A DNA stretch of 34,401 bases, from contig JAURBE010000010.1 of the NCBI GenBank assembly GCA_030829145.1, forward strand, positions 1-34,401, given 5' to 3'. Within the stretch, counting starts at the first letter, position 1, and the number at the start of each line of letters is the position of its first letter. This DNA comes from Verrucomicrobiota bacterium. Its GTDB lineage: Bacteria > Verrucomicrobiota > Verrucomicrobiia > Opitutales > Coraliomargaritaceae. Position numbers and translations under genes: made by a program. The notes beneath the pieces were generated by a model. The model had not been told where the DNA came from. It was given only the letters and a program-made list of their open reading frames with translations, and ran no database searches. Positions 17,361 to 26,129 of this stretch are shown here, piece by piece.

Positions 17361-18209
17361 ATGCAAACAATTCAATCGGTCAATGAAATGCAATCTCACG
17401 CCATCGCTCTGCGCTCCAGCGGTCGGTTAATTGGATTGGTACCTACAATGGGATGCCTGCATGAAGGACACCTTTCGTTGATCGATATTGCGAAAGAGCG
17501 CGCTGACAAGGTCATTGTTTCGATTTTTGTGAATCCTACCCAGTTTGGGCTCAATGAAGACTTTGACCGCTACCCAAAGTCGCTGCAGGAAGATTTGGAG
17601 AAATGCCGTGAGCGTGGGGCTGACATCGTATTTAATCCGAGCGTCGACGAGATGTACCCGCAGGGCTATGCGACCTATGTGAATGAAGAGCAAGTCGGCT
17701 CTGGGTTGTGTGGGATTTCGCGGCCAAATCATTTCCGAGGAGTGACAACGGTGTGTCTAAAGCTGTTTAATATAACACGTCCCGATATCGCAGTGTTTGG
17801 GCAGAAAGATGCACAGCAGTGTGCGGTGATTCAGAAGATGGTGGCGGATCTCAATATTCCGGCTCAGATCGTTATCGGCGAGACTAAGCGTGGTGAGGAT
17901 GGCCTTGCGACGAGTTCGCGTAATCGCTACCTCACCAATACACAGCGCGATGAAGCACTGACTCTTCCGAAGGCGTTGCAGATCGCTCAGCGTATGGTAC
18001 ATGATGATGGCGTACGTAGCGTCGACCGTGTAGTGGCTGAAATTACGCATAACCTTTCAAGTGCACGGCAAGTGCGCGTCATTTATGTGGAGATTGTAGA
18101 TCGCCTAACGATGGAGCCTGCTGGCAGAGAGATCATCCCCGGTAAGCATATTGTGTGTGTCGCGGCATGGCTGGATCAGACTCGATTAATCGACAATATC
18201 GCTCTCTAA
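17361..18209 (+). CDS. panC: Pantothenate synthetase
   Basis: The enzyme joins pantoate and beta-alanine with ATP. Seen: LVPTMGCLHEGHLSLI with the HxGH nucleotidyl-transfer motif, IVSIFVNPTQFG, DFDRYPKSLQED, HFRGVTTVCLKLFN, VFGQKDAQQCAVI and LATSSRNRYL, the full family set. The ATG at 17361 (MQTIQSVNEMQ) gives 282 residues, the usual length; the open frame upstream to a GTG at 17295 is not family-like. panE, two genes further on, makes the pantoate. No Shine-Dalgarno is visible. Confidence 0.96.
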   Translation: MQTIQSVNEMQSHAIALRSSGRLIGLVPTMGCLHEGHLSLIDIAKERADKVIVSIFVNPTQFGLNEDFDRYPKSLQEDLEKCRERGADIVFNPSVDEMYPQGYATYVNEEQVGSGLCGISRPNHFRGVTTVCLKLFNITRPDIAVFGQKDAQQCAVIQKMVADLNIPAQIVIGETKRGEDGLATSSRNRYLTNTQRDEALTLPKALQIAQRMVHDDGVRSVDRVVAEITHNLSSARQVRVIYVEIVDRLTMEPAGREIIPGKHIVCVAAWLDQTRLIDNIAL

Positions 18210-18330
18210 CGGCAGTCAAATACCCGTCATTGAACGAAGCTTTTGCACGACCGACTACTTCCTTGTCGACTTATTTTGCCTTGTTGTTGGCTTCTAACTA
18301 CTGACTCCTACCTCCTAACTTCATTATTAC

Positions 18331-19914
18331 ATGTCTAAATCTTACGATGTTATCGTCATTGGGAGTGGGATTGCCGGCCTGAGCTTTGCACTTAAAATCG
18401 CCGAAGCTGGCAAACAGGTGGCAATCATCACCAAGAAAAACTCTGCTGAGTCTAATACCAATTACGCGCAAGGTGGCATCGCGGCGGTGACTTCGCAGAC
18501 GGATGATGTGGAGATGCACGTGGCTGATACCCTTGATGCCGGCGATGGGCTCTGTGATGAGGCGGCGGTACGCGAGATATTAAATGATGGTGCAGCGAGT
18601 ATTGAGGAGTTGGCGTATCGGGGAGTCGCATTCACCCAGCTTAAGGATGGCTCAGTCTCTCTAGGCAAAGAAGGTGGCCATTCGAAGCGTCGTATTTTAC
18701 ATGTGAAAGATGTGACGGGTAAGGCGATTGAAGAAGCGTTGCTGCATGGCATTGCGACCTCGGATGCGATTGATACCTATGAGCATCACTTCGCCGTCGA
18801 GCTAATCACCGCTGCAAAGCGTGGCCTTGATGGTGCGGATCGTGTGCTGGGTTTGTATGCACTCGATACTAACACTGGAAAAGTGGAGACCTTTCAGTCC
18901 GATGTGGTGCTGCTCGCCACCGGTGGTATTGGCCAAGTGTACCAATATACGACCAATCCTTTTATTGCTACCGGGGATGGTATTGCGATGGCATATCGAG
19001 CTGGCGTGGAAGTGCGCAATATGGAATTTATTCAATTTCATCCGACTGCATTTTACTCCCGCGATTCGGATCGATTCCTCATCAGTGAGGCGGTGCGCGG
19101 TGAGGGCGGAATTTTACGCAATCTTGCAGGTGAGGCCTTTATGGGGCGCTATGATTCACGCAAAGATCTAGCTCCCCGCGATATCGTGGCACGGGCAATC
19201 GACTCCGAAATGAAGCAATCTGGCGCACGTCATGTCTGGCTGGATACGCGGCATATTCCAGTTAAGAAATTGCATGATCATTTCCCGAATATCTACGACT
19301 ACTGCAAGCAGCAGGGGATCGCGCTTGAAAAAGATATGATTCCAGTAGTACCCGCTGCGCATTATCTTTGTGGTGGGGTGAAAACTAATTTGAGTGGAGA
19401 GACGTCTTTACCGGGGTTGTATGCGTGTGGTGAAGTAGCTTGCACCGGCCTGCATGGGGCGAACCGCTTGGCGAGTAATTCATTACTCGAAGCAGTCGTA
19501 ATGGCGAACCGTGGGGCGAGTGCAGTATTGAACTATATGAATCGTTCGAATGCCAATTGCGTGAAGTTACCAGAATGGGTGGATGGCGATGTGCAAGACT
19601 CTGACGAACGCGTGGTGCTACTGCATAATTGGGATGAAGTGAAACGCACAATGTGGGACTATGTCGGAATCGTGCGCACGACCAAGCGCCTCGAGCGCGC
19701 CCGTACGCGTATTCAAAATTTGGATCGCGAGATCACGGACTATTATTGGAATTTTAAAGTGGATGAAAGTTTACTGGAGTTGCGCAATATGATCTTAGTG
19801 GCCGCATTGGTGGTGGATTGTGCGCTACAGCGTAAGGAAAGCCGCGGGCTACAATATACTTTGGATTATCCTGATAAGCTCGACGTGCTTGTTGATTCGA
19901 AGGTGCAGATCTGA
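18331..19914 (+). CDS. nadB: L-aspartate oxidase
   Basis: The 527-residue FAD enzyme oxidises L-aspartate to iminoaspartate, the first step of de novo NAD synthesis. Seen: VIVIGSGIAGLSFALKIAE near residue 7, NTNYAQGGIAAV, FIQFHPTAFY, SEAVRGEGGILRN, APRDIVARAI, VPAAHYLCGGVKTN, GLYACGEVACTGLHGANRL and NSLLEAVV. NadB is told from succinate dehydrogenase by length and by the ARG-poor C-terminal helical part. nadA and nadC are not in the window. The leader is Shine-Dalgarno-free and rich in CTAACT/CTACCT-type words. Confidence 0.95.
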   Translation: MSKSYDVIVIGSGIAGLSFALKIAEAGKQVAIITKKNSAESNTNYAQGGIAAVTSQTDDVEMHVADTLDAGDGLCDEAAVREILNDGAASIEELAYRGVAFTQLKDGSVSLGKEGGHSKRRILHVKDVTGKAIEEALLHGIATSDAIDTYEHHFAVELITAAKRGLDGADRVLGLYALDTNTGKVETFQSDVVLLATGGIGQVYQYTTNPFIATGDGIAMAYRAGVEVRNMEFIQFHPTAFYSRDSDRFLISEAVRGEGGILRNLAGEAFMGRYDSRKDLAPRDIVARAIDSEMKQSGARHVWLDTRHIPVKKLHDHFPNIYDYCKQQGIALEKDMIPVVPAAHYLCGGVKTNLSGETSLPGLYACGEVACTGLHGANRLASNSLLEAVVMANRGASAVLNYMNRSNANCVKLPEWVDGDVQDSDERVVLLHNWDEVKRTMWDYVGIVRTTKRLERARTRIQNLDREITDYYWNFKVDESLLELRNMILVAALVVDCALQRKESRGLQYTLDYPDKLDVLVDSKVQI

Positions 19915-19960
19915 TTTTCCCATGGCGCCGGTAAAGCGTCTTGTATGTATTTGATTTTTG

Positions 19961-20911
19961 ATGAACGGAATGAACAGTGTCGCTTTAGTTGGGCCAGGGG
20001 CAGTGGGTCTGTATTATGGCGGGTTGTTGGCCCAGTCTGGCGCTACTTTGCATGTGCTCGCGCGTTCAGATGCCACTGCACTCCGCGAGGACGGAATTCA
20101 GGTGCGGATGATCGACCCACAGGCTGGTGGGCTGATTGCCACGCATGGGGTGACACCTGCTAGTGTTGAGCGGGAAGCCGCCATGATTGGCACGGTCGAC
20201 TGTGTGATCATTGCAGCAAAGGCCACGGTGAATTCGGATGTGTTGTCGAGTCTGCAGGCCCTAGTGAAGCCTGGGCGGACTGTTTTACTTACTTTGCAAA
20301 ATGGAATGGGGAATGCCGAATTCTTTGCCGATCATTTTCCAGAAAATCCCGTGTTGGCTGGTTTGTGTTTCGTCTGCGTCACACGCACTGCGCCTGGTGT
20401 GGTGGAGAATTATTTGCCTGGCCGTGTTGAGATTGGATCCTTGCAGGAGCGTTACCCAGAGGCTGCGATGCGCGTGGTTGCAGCATTCGTCGAGGCAGGT
20501 ATCCAGTGTCAACAGTCAGCAGTCTTGGACTTTGCGCTGTGGCGGAAGCTTTGTTGGAATGTGCCGTTTAATGGACTAGCGATTGTGGCTGGTGGTATGA
20601 CGACCGATTTGATTTTAGCTGATTCGGAGCTCGTGCGGCGGGCGCGTCGTTTAATGAAAGAGCTTCAAGCGACTGCTGCGTTATGTGGGCACGTGATCAC
20701 GGATTCGTTTTTGCAAGGGCAGTTCGATGTGACAGAGGCGATGGGGGCGTACCAGCCATCTTCGTTGATTGATTTTCTCGATGGCCGTGCCGTTGAAGTA
20801 GAAGCCATTTTTGGCGAGCCATTAAGGCGTGGACAGTCGATGGGATTGGCGATGCCAGAGCTATCTAAGTTGTATGCGGAACTGCTGGAGGCAGTGACAG
20901 ACCGTAAGTGA
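19961..20911 (+). CDS. panE: 2-dehydropantoate 2-reductase
   Basis: This is a ketopantoate reductase of about 316 residues. The NADPH site is VALVGPGAVGLYYGGLLA at the N-terminus, followed by LTLQNGMGN, the catalytic-lysine helix LWRKLCWNVPFNGLAIV and the late SSLIDFLDGRAVEVEAIFG, which matches the substrate-site pattern of PanE. It reduces 2-dehydropantoate to pantoate, used by PanC. Start choice is between ATGs at 19961 and 19970; both precede the nucleotide site closely. The ApbA/PanE family includes paralogues of other function, but the nearby panC supports this call. Confidence 0.88.
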   Translation: MNGMNSVALVGPGAVGLYYGGLLAQSGATLHVLARSDATALREDGIQVRMIDPQAGGLIATHGVTPASVEREAAMIGTVDCVIIAAKATVNSDVLSSLQALVKPGRTVLLTLQNGMGNAEFFADHFPENPVLAGLCFVCVTRTAPGVVENYLPGRVEIGSLQERYPEAAMRVVAAFVEAGIQCQQSAVLDFALWRKLCWNVPFNGLAIVAGGMTTDLILADSELVRRARRLMKELQATAALCGHVITDSFLQGQFDVTEAMGAYQPSSLIDFLDGRAVEVEAIFGEPLRRGQSMGLAMPELSKLYAELLEAVTDRK

Positions 20912-20977
20912 AGCTAGCCTGGCATTTTTCTGCTGGTTCCTTGCATGGATATGCGGCAAGGTTCTATTAATCTGCTT

Positions 20978-21631
20978 ATGACTAAAAAAAAGCGCGCCAG
21001 CTATGTTCTCCAACGCTTGGATGCATTGTATCCAAATCCGCCGATTCCGCTGGATCACACAGATCCATATACCTTGCTGATCGCGGTGTTGCTTTCAGCT
21101 CAATGTACGGATGTGCGCGTCAATCAAATCACACCCAAGCTATTTGCCAGAGCAGATACCCCAGAGGCAATGGTTCAGGTATCAGTTGAAGAGATTCGCG
21201 AGATCATACGCCCCTGTGGACTATCACCGATGAAATCGAAGGGGATTGCCGGACTTTCGCGGATGTTGGTCGAGGATCACGGCGGTGTAGTGCCTGCAGA
21301 TCTGGCAACCTTGGAGACTTTTCCAGGCGTCGGACATAAGACCGCTTCGGTCGTCATGTCGCAGGCCTTTGGTGTGCCAGCGTTTCCCGTGGATACGCAC
21401 ATCCATCGACTCGCGCAGCGCTGGGGACTGACCAACGGCAAGAGCGTAGTGCAGACAGAGCGTGACCTAAAACGCGCATTTCCAGAGGAGAGTTGGAATG
21501 CCTTGCACCTCCAGATTATTTATTATGGCCGCGAGTATTGTTCAGCCCGTGGGTGCGATGGTACAGTCTGTGAGATGTGTCGCACACTCTACCCGAAGCG
21601 GAAGCGTGCGGTTAAGCTGAAGAAGCCGTAG
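20978..21631 (+). CDS. nth: Endonuclease III (DNA glycosylase/AP lyase)
   Basis: The 217-residue protein has the helix-hairpin-helix LETFPGVGHKTASVV with the catalytic lysine, and VDTHIHRLAQRWGL with the catalytic aspartate. It removes oxidised pyrimidines. The C-terminal cysteine cluster, normally C-x6-C-x2-C-x5-C, here reads C-x4-C-x4-C-x2-C (YCSARGCDGTVCEMC), so the iron-sulfur loop is rearranged, although four cysteines remain. I chose the ATG at 20978 (MTKKKRASYVLQRL); one at 20945 would add 11 residues. It follows panE by 66 bp. Confidence 0.94.
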   Translation: MTKKKRASYVLQRLDALYPNPPIPLDHTDPYTLLIAVLLSAQCTDVRVNQITPKLFARADTPEAMVQVSVEEIREIIRPCGLSPMKSKGIAGLSRMLVEDHGGVVPADLATLETFPGVGHKTASVVMSQAFGVPAFPVDTHIHRLAQRWGLTNGKSVVQTERDLKRAFPEESWNALHLQIIYYGREYCSARGCDGTVCEMCRTLYPKRKRAVKLKKP

Positions 21632-21662
21632 CGACTTGGCTGAGTCGGACTGAATCCCCAGA

Positions 21663-22025
21663 TTAATTCGCAAAGAGGGAGATCGGCTCTGGTGGTGCCA
21701 AGTTGAAGGCCGAGCTACTTTGTGACGTTTGTGGGGCGCTGTCCGTGGTGGGCATGACTTCAAAGCTGGCCGTGTTGCGCGTGCCTAATGTGTTATAGTC
21801 TATTTCAAACTCAGAGATCACCCCAGCCTCAGCAGTTTTCGCTGTTTGTGATTGTTCGAGTTCAACAAACAGTGCTTCATTGATGGTGATATACTGGTGC
21901 ATCGCGGATGCTGAGTTGTTTGCTACAACTTGGCAGATGAAGTAAGTGCCCGCTTCAAAAGCAACTAGTTGGCAGCTAGTGACTGCTGCCAGCGCTGCGA
22001 TGGTGGTTATTTTATGGGTGCTCAT
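21663..22025 (-). CDS. Small putative lipoprotein of unknown function
   Basis: I do not recognise this 120-residue product. The N-terminus has a lysine at residue 5, then the hydrophobic TTIAALAAVTS ending in Cys18; VTSC fits the lipobox, so it may be lipid-anchored. The mature part is acidic and Ser/Thr/Ala-rich with a single further Cys (CQVV). No domain is visible. It converges with nth, whose stop is only 31 bp away, and is divergent from clpB, sharing the 22026-22237 gap with the clpB leader hairpin. Coding status rests on the open frame and the signal sequence. Confidence 0.62.
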   Translation of the reverse strand: MSTHKITTIAALAAVTSCQLVAFEAGTYFICQVVANNSASAMHQYITINEALFVELEQSQTAKTAEAGVISEFEIDYNTLGTRNTASFEVMPTTDSAPQTSQSSSAFNLAPPEPISLFAN

Positions 22026-22151
22026 ACACTATTAACCCAATATTAATGGGATTAATTGTCGAGTGCCATTCGCTGTCGATGAATGCGCCAAATTGTCTCT
22101 AAATGCGGGCGTAGTGTCTCATTTTAAAAGTGGGGGACAGTTGAATGATAT

Positions 22152-22186
22152 TAACTTAAGCTGCTGTAGTATAGTAGTTTAAGTTA
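22152..22186 (+). promoter_or_regulatory. Long hairpin in the clpB leader
   Basis: TAACTTAAGCTGCT (22152-22165) pairs with AGTAGTTTAAGTTA (22173-22186) over 14 bp around a GTAGTAT loop. Two pairs are G-U, both with G on the 5' arm, so the stem is fully paired only in RNA read toward clpB; on the other strand these become A-C mismatches. No T-run follows, so it is not a terminator. A second TAAGTTA at 22215-22221, next to TAACT at 22206-22210, could compete for the 5' arm. A heat-shock control element is plausible but not shown. Confidence 0.6.
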
Positions 22187-22237
22187 TATTATCTAGGGTA
22201 TTTTCTAACTGGAATAAGTTATGCAGTGTATGGATGT

Positions 22238-24829
22238 ATGAATATTGATTTTAATACATTTACAGAGAAATCTGCCTCTGCTGTACAGGAAGCGCAAAAT
22301 CTAGCGCGCAATCATGGCCAGCAAGAGATTGACGTATGGCACCTCCTTCTTGCGCTGGTACAGCAGCAAGGCGGTATTGTGCCGCGTCTCCTAGAGCGCT
22401 TAGATATTACTCCCTCAGCCCTGGAGTTAGCGACCGAGCGTGTGATCAGCAAGTTTCCGAAAGCGACTGGTAGCGTCAACGTCAGTCAAATCTATGTCTC
22501 GTCGGCACTGCAGCAGTCGCTTACTCAGGCGGAGAAAGAAAAAAACGCACTCAATGATGAGTTTGTCAGCACCGAGCACTTATTTCTCGGCCTATTGATG
22601 ACCGATCCAAACGGCAAGCTCGGGCGCTTCTTTCAGCAGTTTACAATCGACCGTGGTAAGGTCCTTAATCTAGTTAAATCGTTACGTAATGGTAAAAATA
22701 TAAACAGTCGTCACCCAGAGACCACCTTTGAGGCCTTAGAGAAATACGGTATCGATCTGGTCGAGCAGGCACGAAAAGGCAAGATGGATCCGGTCATTGG
22801 TCGTGATGATGAGATTCGTCGTGTGATTCGTATCCTCTCACGGAAGACAAAGAACAATCCCGTGTTGATCGGCGAGCCAGGTGTGGGTAAGACCGCGATC
22901 ATTGAGGGGTTGGCGCAGCGTATTGTGCGTGGCGATGTCTCTGAGGGGCTGAAGGATAAGACTATCTTTGCCTTGGACATGGGTTCGCTGGTTGCAGGCG
23001 CGAAGTATCGTGGTGAGTTTGAAGAGCGACTCAAAGCAGTGCTAGCGGAGGTGAAGGCCAGTGAAGGGCGTATTCTACTGTTTATTGACGAATTGCACAC
23101 CATTGTCGGTGCGGGCAAGGCAGACGGTGCGATGGATGCGGGTAACATGCTCAAGCCGATGCTGGCACGTGGCGAGCTGCACTGCGTGGGGGCTACAACG
23201 CTCGATGAGTATCGCCAATATATTGAAAAGGACGCGGCGCTCGAACGTCGTTTTCAGCCGGTGCAGGTAGACCAACCCAATGTCGAAGACACGATTTCAA
23301 TTCTGCGTGGTCTACGCGAGCGTTTTGAGCTCTTTCATGGTGTGCGCATTCAAGACAATGCGCTGGTACAAGCGGCGGTGCTGTCGCATCGCTATATCAG
23401 TGATCGTTTCTTGCCAGATAAGGCGATTGATCTTGTCGATGAGGCCTGCGCGATGATTCGCACGGAGATGGATAGTATGCCGCAAGAACTCGATGCGCTC
23501 ACGCGCCGTGCCTTACAGCTTGAGATTGAGGAAGCGGCGTTGAAAAACGAGAAGGACGACGCATCCAAGGCCCGTCTCAAGGCACTTTCCAAGGAACTTG
23601 CCAATATCCGTGAGGAAGAGGCCGTGTTCCGTTCGCAGTGGGACAATGAGAAGGGCGCGATTGATGAGATCCGAGCCGTGCGCGAGGAGCTCGATGCGAC
23701 TCGCATTGCAATCGAAAAAGCGGAGCGTGAGTATGATCTCAACAGCGTTGCGCAGTTGCGCCATGGTACGATGCCGGAGCTTGAAGGAAAGCTGCAGGCA
23801 CTTGAATCGATTGAAGCAAAGGAGGGGGCATTGCTGAAGGAGGAAGTTTCGCAGGAAGAGATCGCGGACATCGTTTCGAAGTGGACGGGTGTGCCAGTCA
23901 AACGGCTCGTCGAAGGCGAGCGTGAGAAGTTGCTGCGCCTTGGTGAGGTGCTGCACGAGAGTGTCGTCGGACAAGACGAAGCGGTGACGCTTGTCTCCGA
24001 AGCGATCCTGCGTGCGCGTGCGGGGATTAAAGATCCGCGTCGTCCAATCGGTAGTTTCCTCTTTCTGGGGCCGACGGGTGTGGGCAAGACGGAGCTGGCT
24101 CGCACCTTGGCGGAAACCTTGTTTGATTCGGCCGATAATATTGTGCGCCTTGACATGTCGGAATATATGGAGAAGCACTCGGTCGCTCGCCTGATCGGCG
24201 CACCTCCAGGTTATGTCGGTTACGACCAAGGCGGGCAACTCACCGAAGCTGTTCGGCGCAAGCCATACAGCGTGGTGCTTTTCGATGAGATCGAGAAGGC
24301 GCATCCCGATGTCTTCAATGTCTTGTTACAAGTCATGGACGATGGGCGCATTACCGATTCACAGGGGCATACCGTCGACTTTAAGAACACGGTGATCATC
24401 ATGACCTCGAATGTCGGTAGCCGCTATTTAACTGAAGGAGCATCGGGAGATGAGATTCCCGAGACGGTTCGCGAGTCGGTCATGGCTGAACTACGGCAGG
24501 GCTTTCGGCCCGAGTTCTTGAATCGTATCGACGATGTTATTTTGTTTAAGCCGCTTTCGCTCGAAGAGATCACTAAGATCGTCGATCTACTGCTTGCGCA
24601 TCTCAATGCGCGGCTTGCGGATCGTCAGATTACGATTGAGTTCGACGAGTCCGCTCGTAACTGGATTGCGGAGAAAGGCTATGACCCAGTGTATGGTGCC
24701 CGACCACTCAAGCGGTTTTTACAGAAGCAAGTTGAAACACGCTTGGCGCACGGCATTCTCAGCGGTGCTGTCGCAGAGCAGAGTGCGGTTCGTTTCACCT
24801 TAAAGGATGAAGCGCTAGTCATGGAGTAG
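22238..24829 (+). CDS. clpB: ATP-dependent disaggregase ClpB
   Basis: The 863-residue chaperone has the N-terminal Clp repeat domain ([16 protein letters not shown]), a first AAA+ module with Walker [14 protein letters not shown] near residue 211 and Walker [11 protein letters not shown], a coiled-coil M domain rich in Lys/Glu (about 400-525), and a second AAA+ module with [15 protein letters not shown] near residue 611 and [16 protein letters not shown], then the C-terminal [14 protein letters not shown]. The M domain and length mark ClpB, not ClpA or ClpC. It pulls aggregated proteins apart with DnaK. I chose the ATG at 22238 ([13 protein letters not shown]); 22226 adds four residues. The terminator at 24921 follows. 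Confidence 0.97.
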   Translation: MNIDFNTFTEKSASAVQEAQNLARNHGQQEIDVWHLLLALVQQQGGIVPRLLERLDITPSALELATERVISKFPKATGSVNVSQIYVSSALQQSLTQAEKEKNALNDEFVSTEHLFLGLLMTDPNGKLGRFFQQFTIDRGKVLNLVKSLRNGKNINSRHPETTFEALEKYGIDLVEQARKGKMDPVIGRDDEIRRVIRILSRKTKNNPVLIGEPGVGKTAIIEGLAQRIVRGDVSEGLKDKTIFALDMGSLVAGAKYRGEFEERLKAVLAEVKASEGRILLFIDELHTIVGAGKADGAMDAGNMLKPMLARGELHCVGATTLDEYRQYIEKDAALERRFQPVQVDQPNVEDTISILRGLRERFELFHGVRIQDNALVQAAVLSHRYISDRFLPDKAIDLVDEACAMIRTEMDSMPQELDALTRRALQLEIEEAALKNEKDDASKARLKALSKELANIREEEAVFRSQWDNEKGAIDEIRAVREELDATRIAIEKAEREYDLNSVAQLRHGTMPELEGKLQALESIEAKEGALLKEEVSQEEIADIVSKWTGVPVKRLVEGEREKLLRLGEVLHESVVGQDEAVTLVSEAILRARAGIKDPRRPIGSFLFLGPTGVGKTELARTLAETLFDSADNIVRLDMSEYMEKHSVARLIGAPPGYVGYDQGGQLTEAVRRKPYSVVLFDEIEKAHPDVFNVLLQVMDDGRITDSQGHTVDFKNTVIIMTSNVGSRYLTEGASGDEIPETVRESVMAELRQGFRPEFLNRIDDVILFKPLSLEEITKIVDLLLAHLNARLADRQITIEFDESARNWIAEKGYDPVYGARPLKRFLQKQVETRLAHGILSGAVAEQSAVRFTLKDEALVME

Positions 24830-24920
24830 ATCTTTGGTTAAGCGCGCGAGGTTTGTTCGCCTGTAGGTTTTTTAGTGCCAAGCGAGATATAGATGTAGCT
24901 TTCAGTCTGATAGTAACTCA

Positions 24921-24947
24921 AAGCCCACTGTCCCCAGTGGGCTTTTT
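24921..24947 (+). terminator. Intrinsic terminator after clpB
   Basis: A perfect 10-bp stem, AAGCCCACTG (24921-24930) with CAGTGGGCTT (24935-24944), has a TCCC loop and is followed directly by more T. It is GC-rich and canonical, and lies 91 bp after the clpB stop. Confidence 0.93.
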
Positions 24948-25053
24948 CAGACAATCGATTTTTAAATAAAATTTCGGTCTATTCTAAATTTTAAGATTAG
25001 GTTTAAGTGAGATTAAGCTTTAAAAGCCAAGCTTTTATACGCATAAAAGTGTA

Positions 25054-25593
25054 ATGCGGAATTTATTGATGAGCATAATTTTTATAGGCATCGCTGGATA
25101 TATCGGTTCGATTTTATATCAGCGAATGTTTATCGATGGTGTATTTCCAGCCCCGGTGGAAGAAAAGAGTACTAACGCTTTATTTGCATATCCAGACCGT
25201 ATTGAAATTGAGAGAGTCGACGGCCGTAAGATCGTGGTGACATTGCTCGGCAGAAACGCGTCACACCTACAGTTTAATCGAGAGGATGGCCAAGAGTTCG
25301 TATACGCGATTGAATCTCTCTCTGGAAAATCACAAGAGTTAGTCAGGAAGTATCCTAGTCTCGGAATTAAAAATGCGGCCAAATATATGGCTCAAGGCAA
25401 GTTGGGATTAGAAGATCTACACATTCAGCAGTTGGAGCAAGTGATTCGGAATATTGATGAAAAGCTGAAGCGATATTCTGCTGAATTCGAGGTGAGCGTG
25501 AGCCAAGTAGAGCGCCGCACAATTGAGCGTAAGATGGAAGGTCTGGTGCAGGAAAGAATCGAGATGCAACGACAAATTTCAGAGCGTCAGTGA
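25054..25593 (+). CDS. Membrane-anchored protein with SHD1-like domain and coiled coil
   Basis: The 179-residue product has a membrane helix at about residues 3-22 (LLMSIIFIGIAGYIGSILY), then a small beta domain at about 45-95 whose pattern (DGRKIVVTLLG, LQFNREDGQEF, YAIESLS) resembles the SHD1-type domains seen in secreted proteins of Planctomycetota and Verrucomicrobiota; the match is by eye. Residues about 125-178 are charged and probably form a coiled coil (EQVIRNIDEKLKRYSAEFE). Function is unknown; binding or oligomerising outside the membrane would fit. A 7-bp hairpin, TAAAAGC-CAA-GCTTTTA (25021-25037), lies just before the start. It stands alone after the clpB terminator. Confidence 0.72.
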   Translation: MRNLLMSIIFIGIAGYIGSILYQRMFIDGVFPAPVEEKSTNALFAYPDRIEIERVDGRKIVVTLLGRNASHLQFNREDGQEFVYAIESLSGKSQELVRKYPSLGIKNAAKYMAQGKLGLEDLHIQQLEQVIRNIDEKLKRYSAEFEVSVSQVERRTIERKMEGLVQERIEMQRQISERQ

Positions 25594-26129
25594 CGCGGCT
25601 ACCATGAAGAGGGCGAGGTGCTTTCCAAACGCCGTTCTGTATGGATCGCACGCTACAAAAACCTCTTCGGGTATAGTGATACTTGTTCGACACCATTTAT
25701 GAGTAACGATCAGGCTCCGTCTAGTCTGCTCAGTGTAATGTCATTATCCTTAATGCAGAGTACATTATGCTCTGATTTAGAAACCACGAATGGCCACAAA
25801 TAAACTCAAATCATAGGCAACGCTAATTGGCGAAAGGAAGTGCTCGATCTCAGCTCTCGGCTGGTATCTTGGATCTGCTGAATGATGAGAATTTTGGTCT
25901 ACTAAATTCCTGTTGATTCGTGTCCATTCCGAGGATCCAACTTCGTTTCTTAGGAATCAATAATGCACACTGCGCATTATTGATCGAAAATGGTAGAATC
26001 ATTAGCTAATGAGCCGTTAAAAAATTGTGGCTCAGTCCATGGATGCGTTTGAGTCCAAACTAAAAACATCCTAATATACGATCATAGCGTCGTATCCCGC
26101 TGGCCAATCCTGCATGCGATACGGTCAGC
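25594..26129. other. Non-coding stretch with decayed inverted repeats
   Basis: I see no credible gene. The only open frame, 25618-25803 plus (61 codons), has no family resemblance or sensible start. GAATGGCCACAAAT at 25788-25801 is an inverted match, 12 of 14, to ATTCGTGTCCATTC at 25916-25929, and a perfect hairpin lies at 25956-25984. The region may be the remains of a mobile or repeat element, or simply the 3' side of the two genes that converge on it. Confidence 0.55.
25956..25984. repeat. Perfect 11-bp hairpin without T-run
   Basis: ATCAATAATGC (25956-25966) pairs perfectly with GCATTATTGAT (25974-25984) around an ACACTGC loop. Neither strand has a T-run after the stem, so it is a poor intrinsic terminator, though it lies about 145 bp beyond the end of the pyrophosphatase gene read from the minus strand. 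Confidence 0.7.

Noticed and set aside
22152..22186. CIRCE (HrcA) operator upstream of clpB
   Set aside because: Arms TAACTTAA/TTAAGTTA do not match the CIRCE arms TTAGCACTC/GAGTGCTAA, and the loop length differs.
23392..24304. Two long open frames (254 and 263 codons) antisense to clpB
   Set aside because: They lie wholly inside the well-supported clpB gene, show no domain or signal, and have composition expected of a complementary-strand shadow.
25618..25803. 61-codon open frame in the gap after the SHD1-like gene
   Set aside because: No family resemblance, no plausible start context, and the surrounding DNA looks non-coding.
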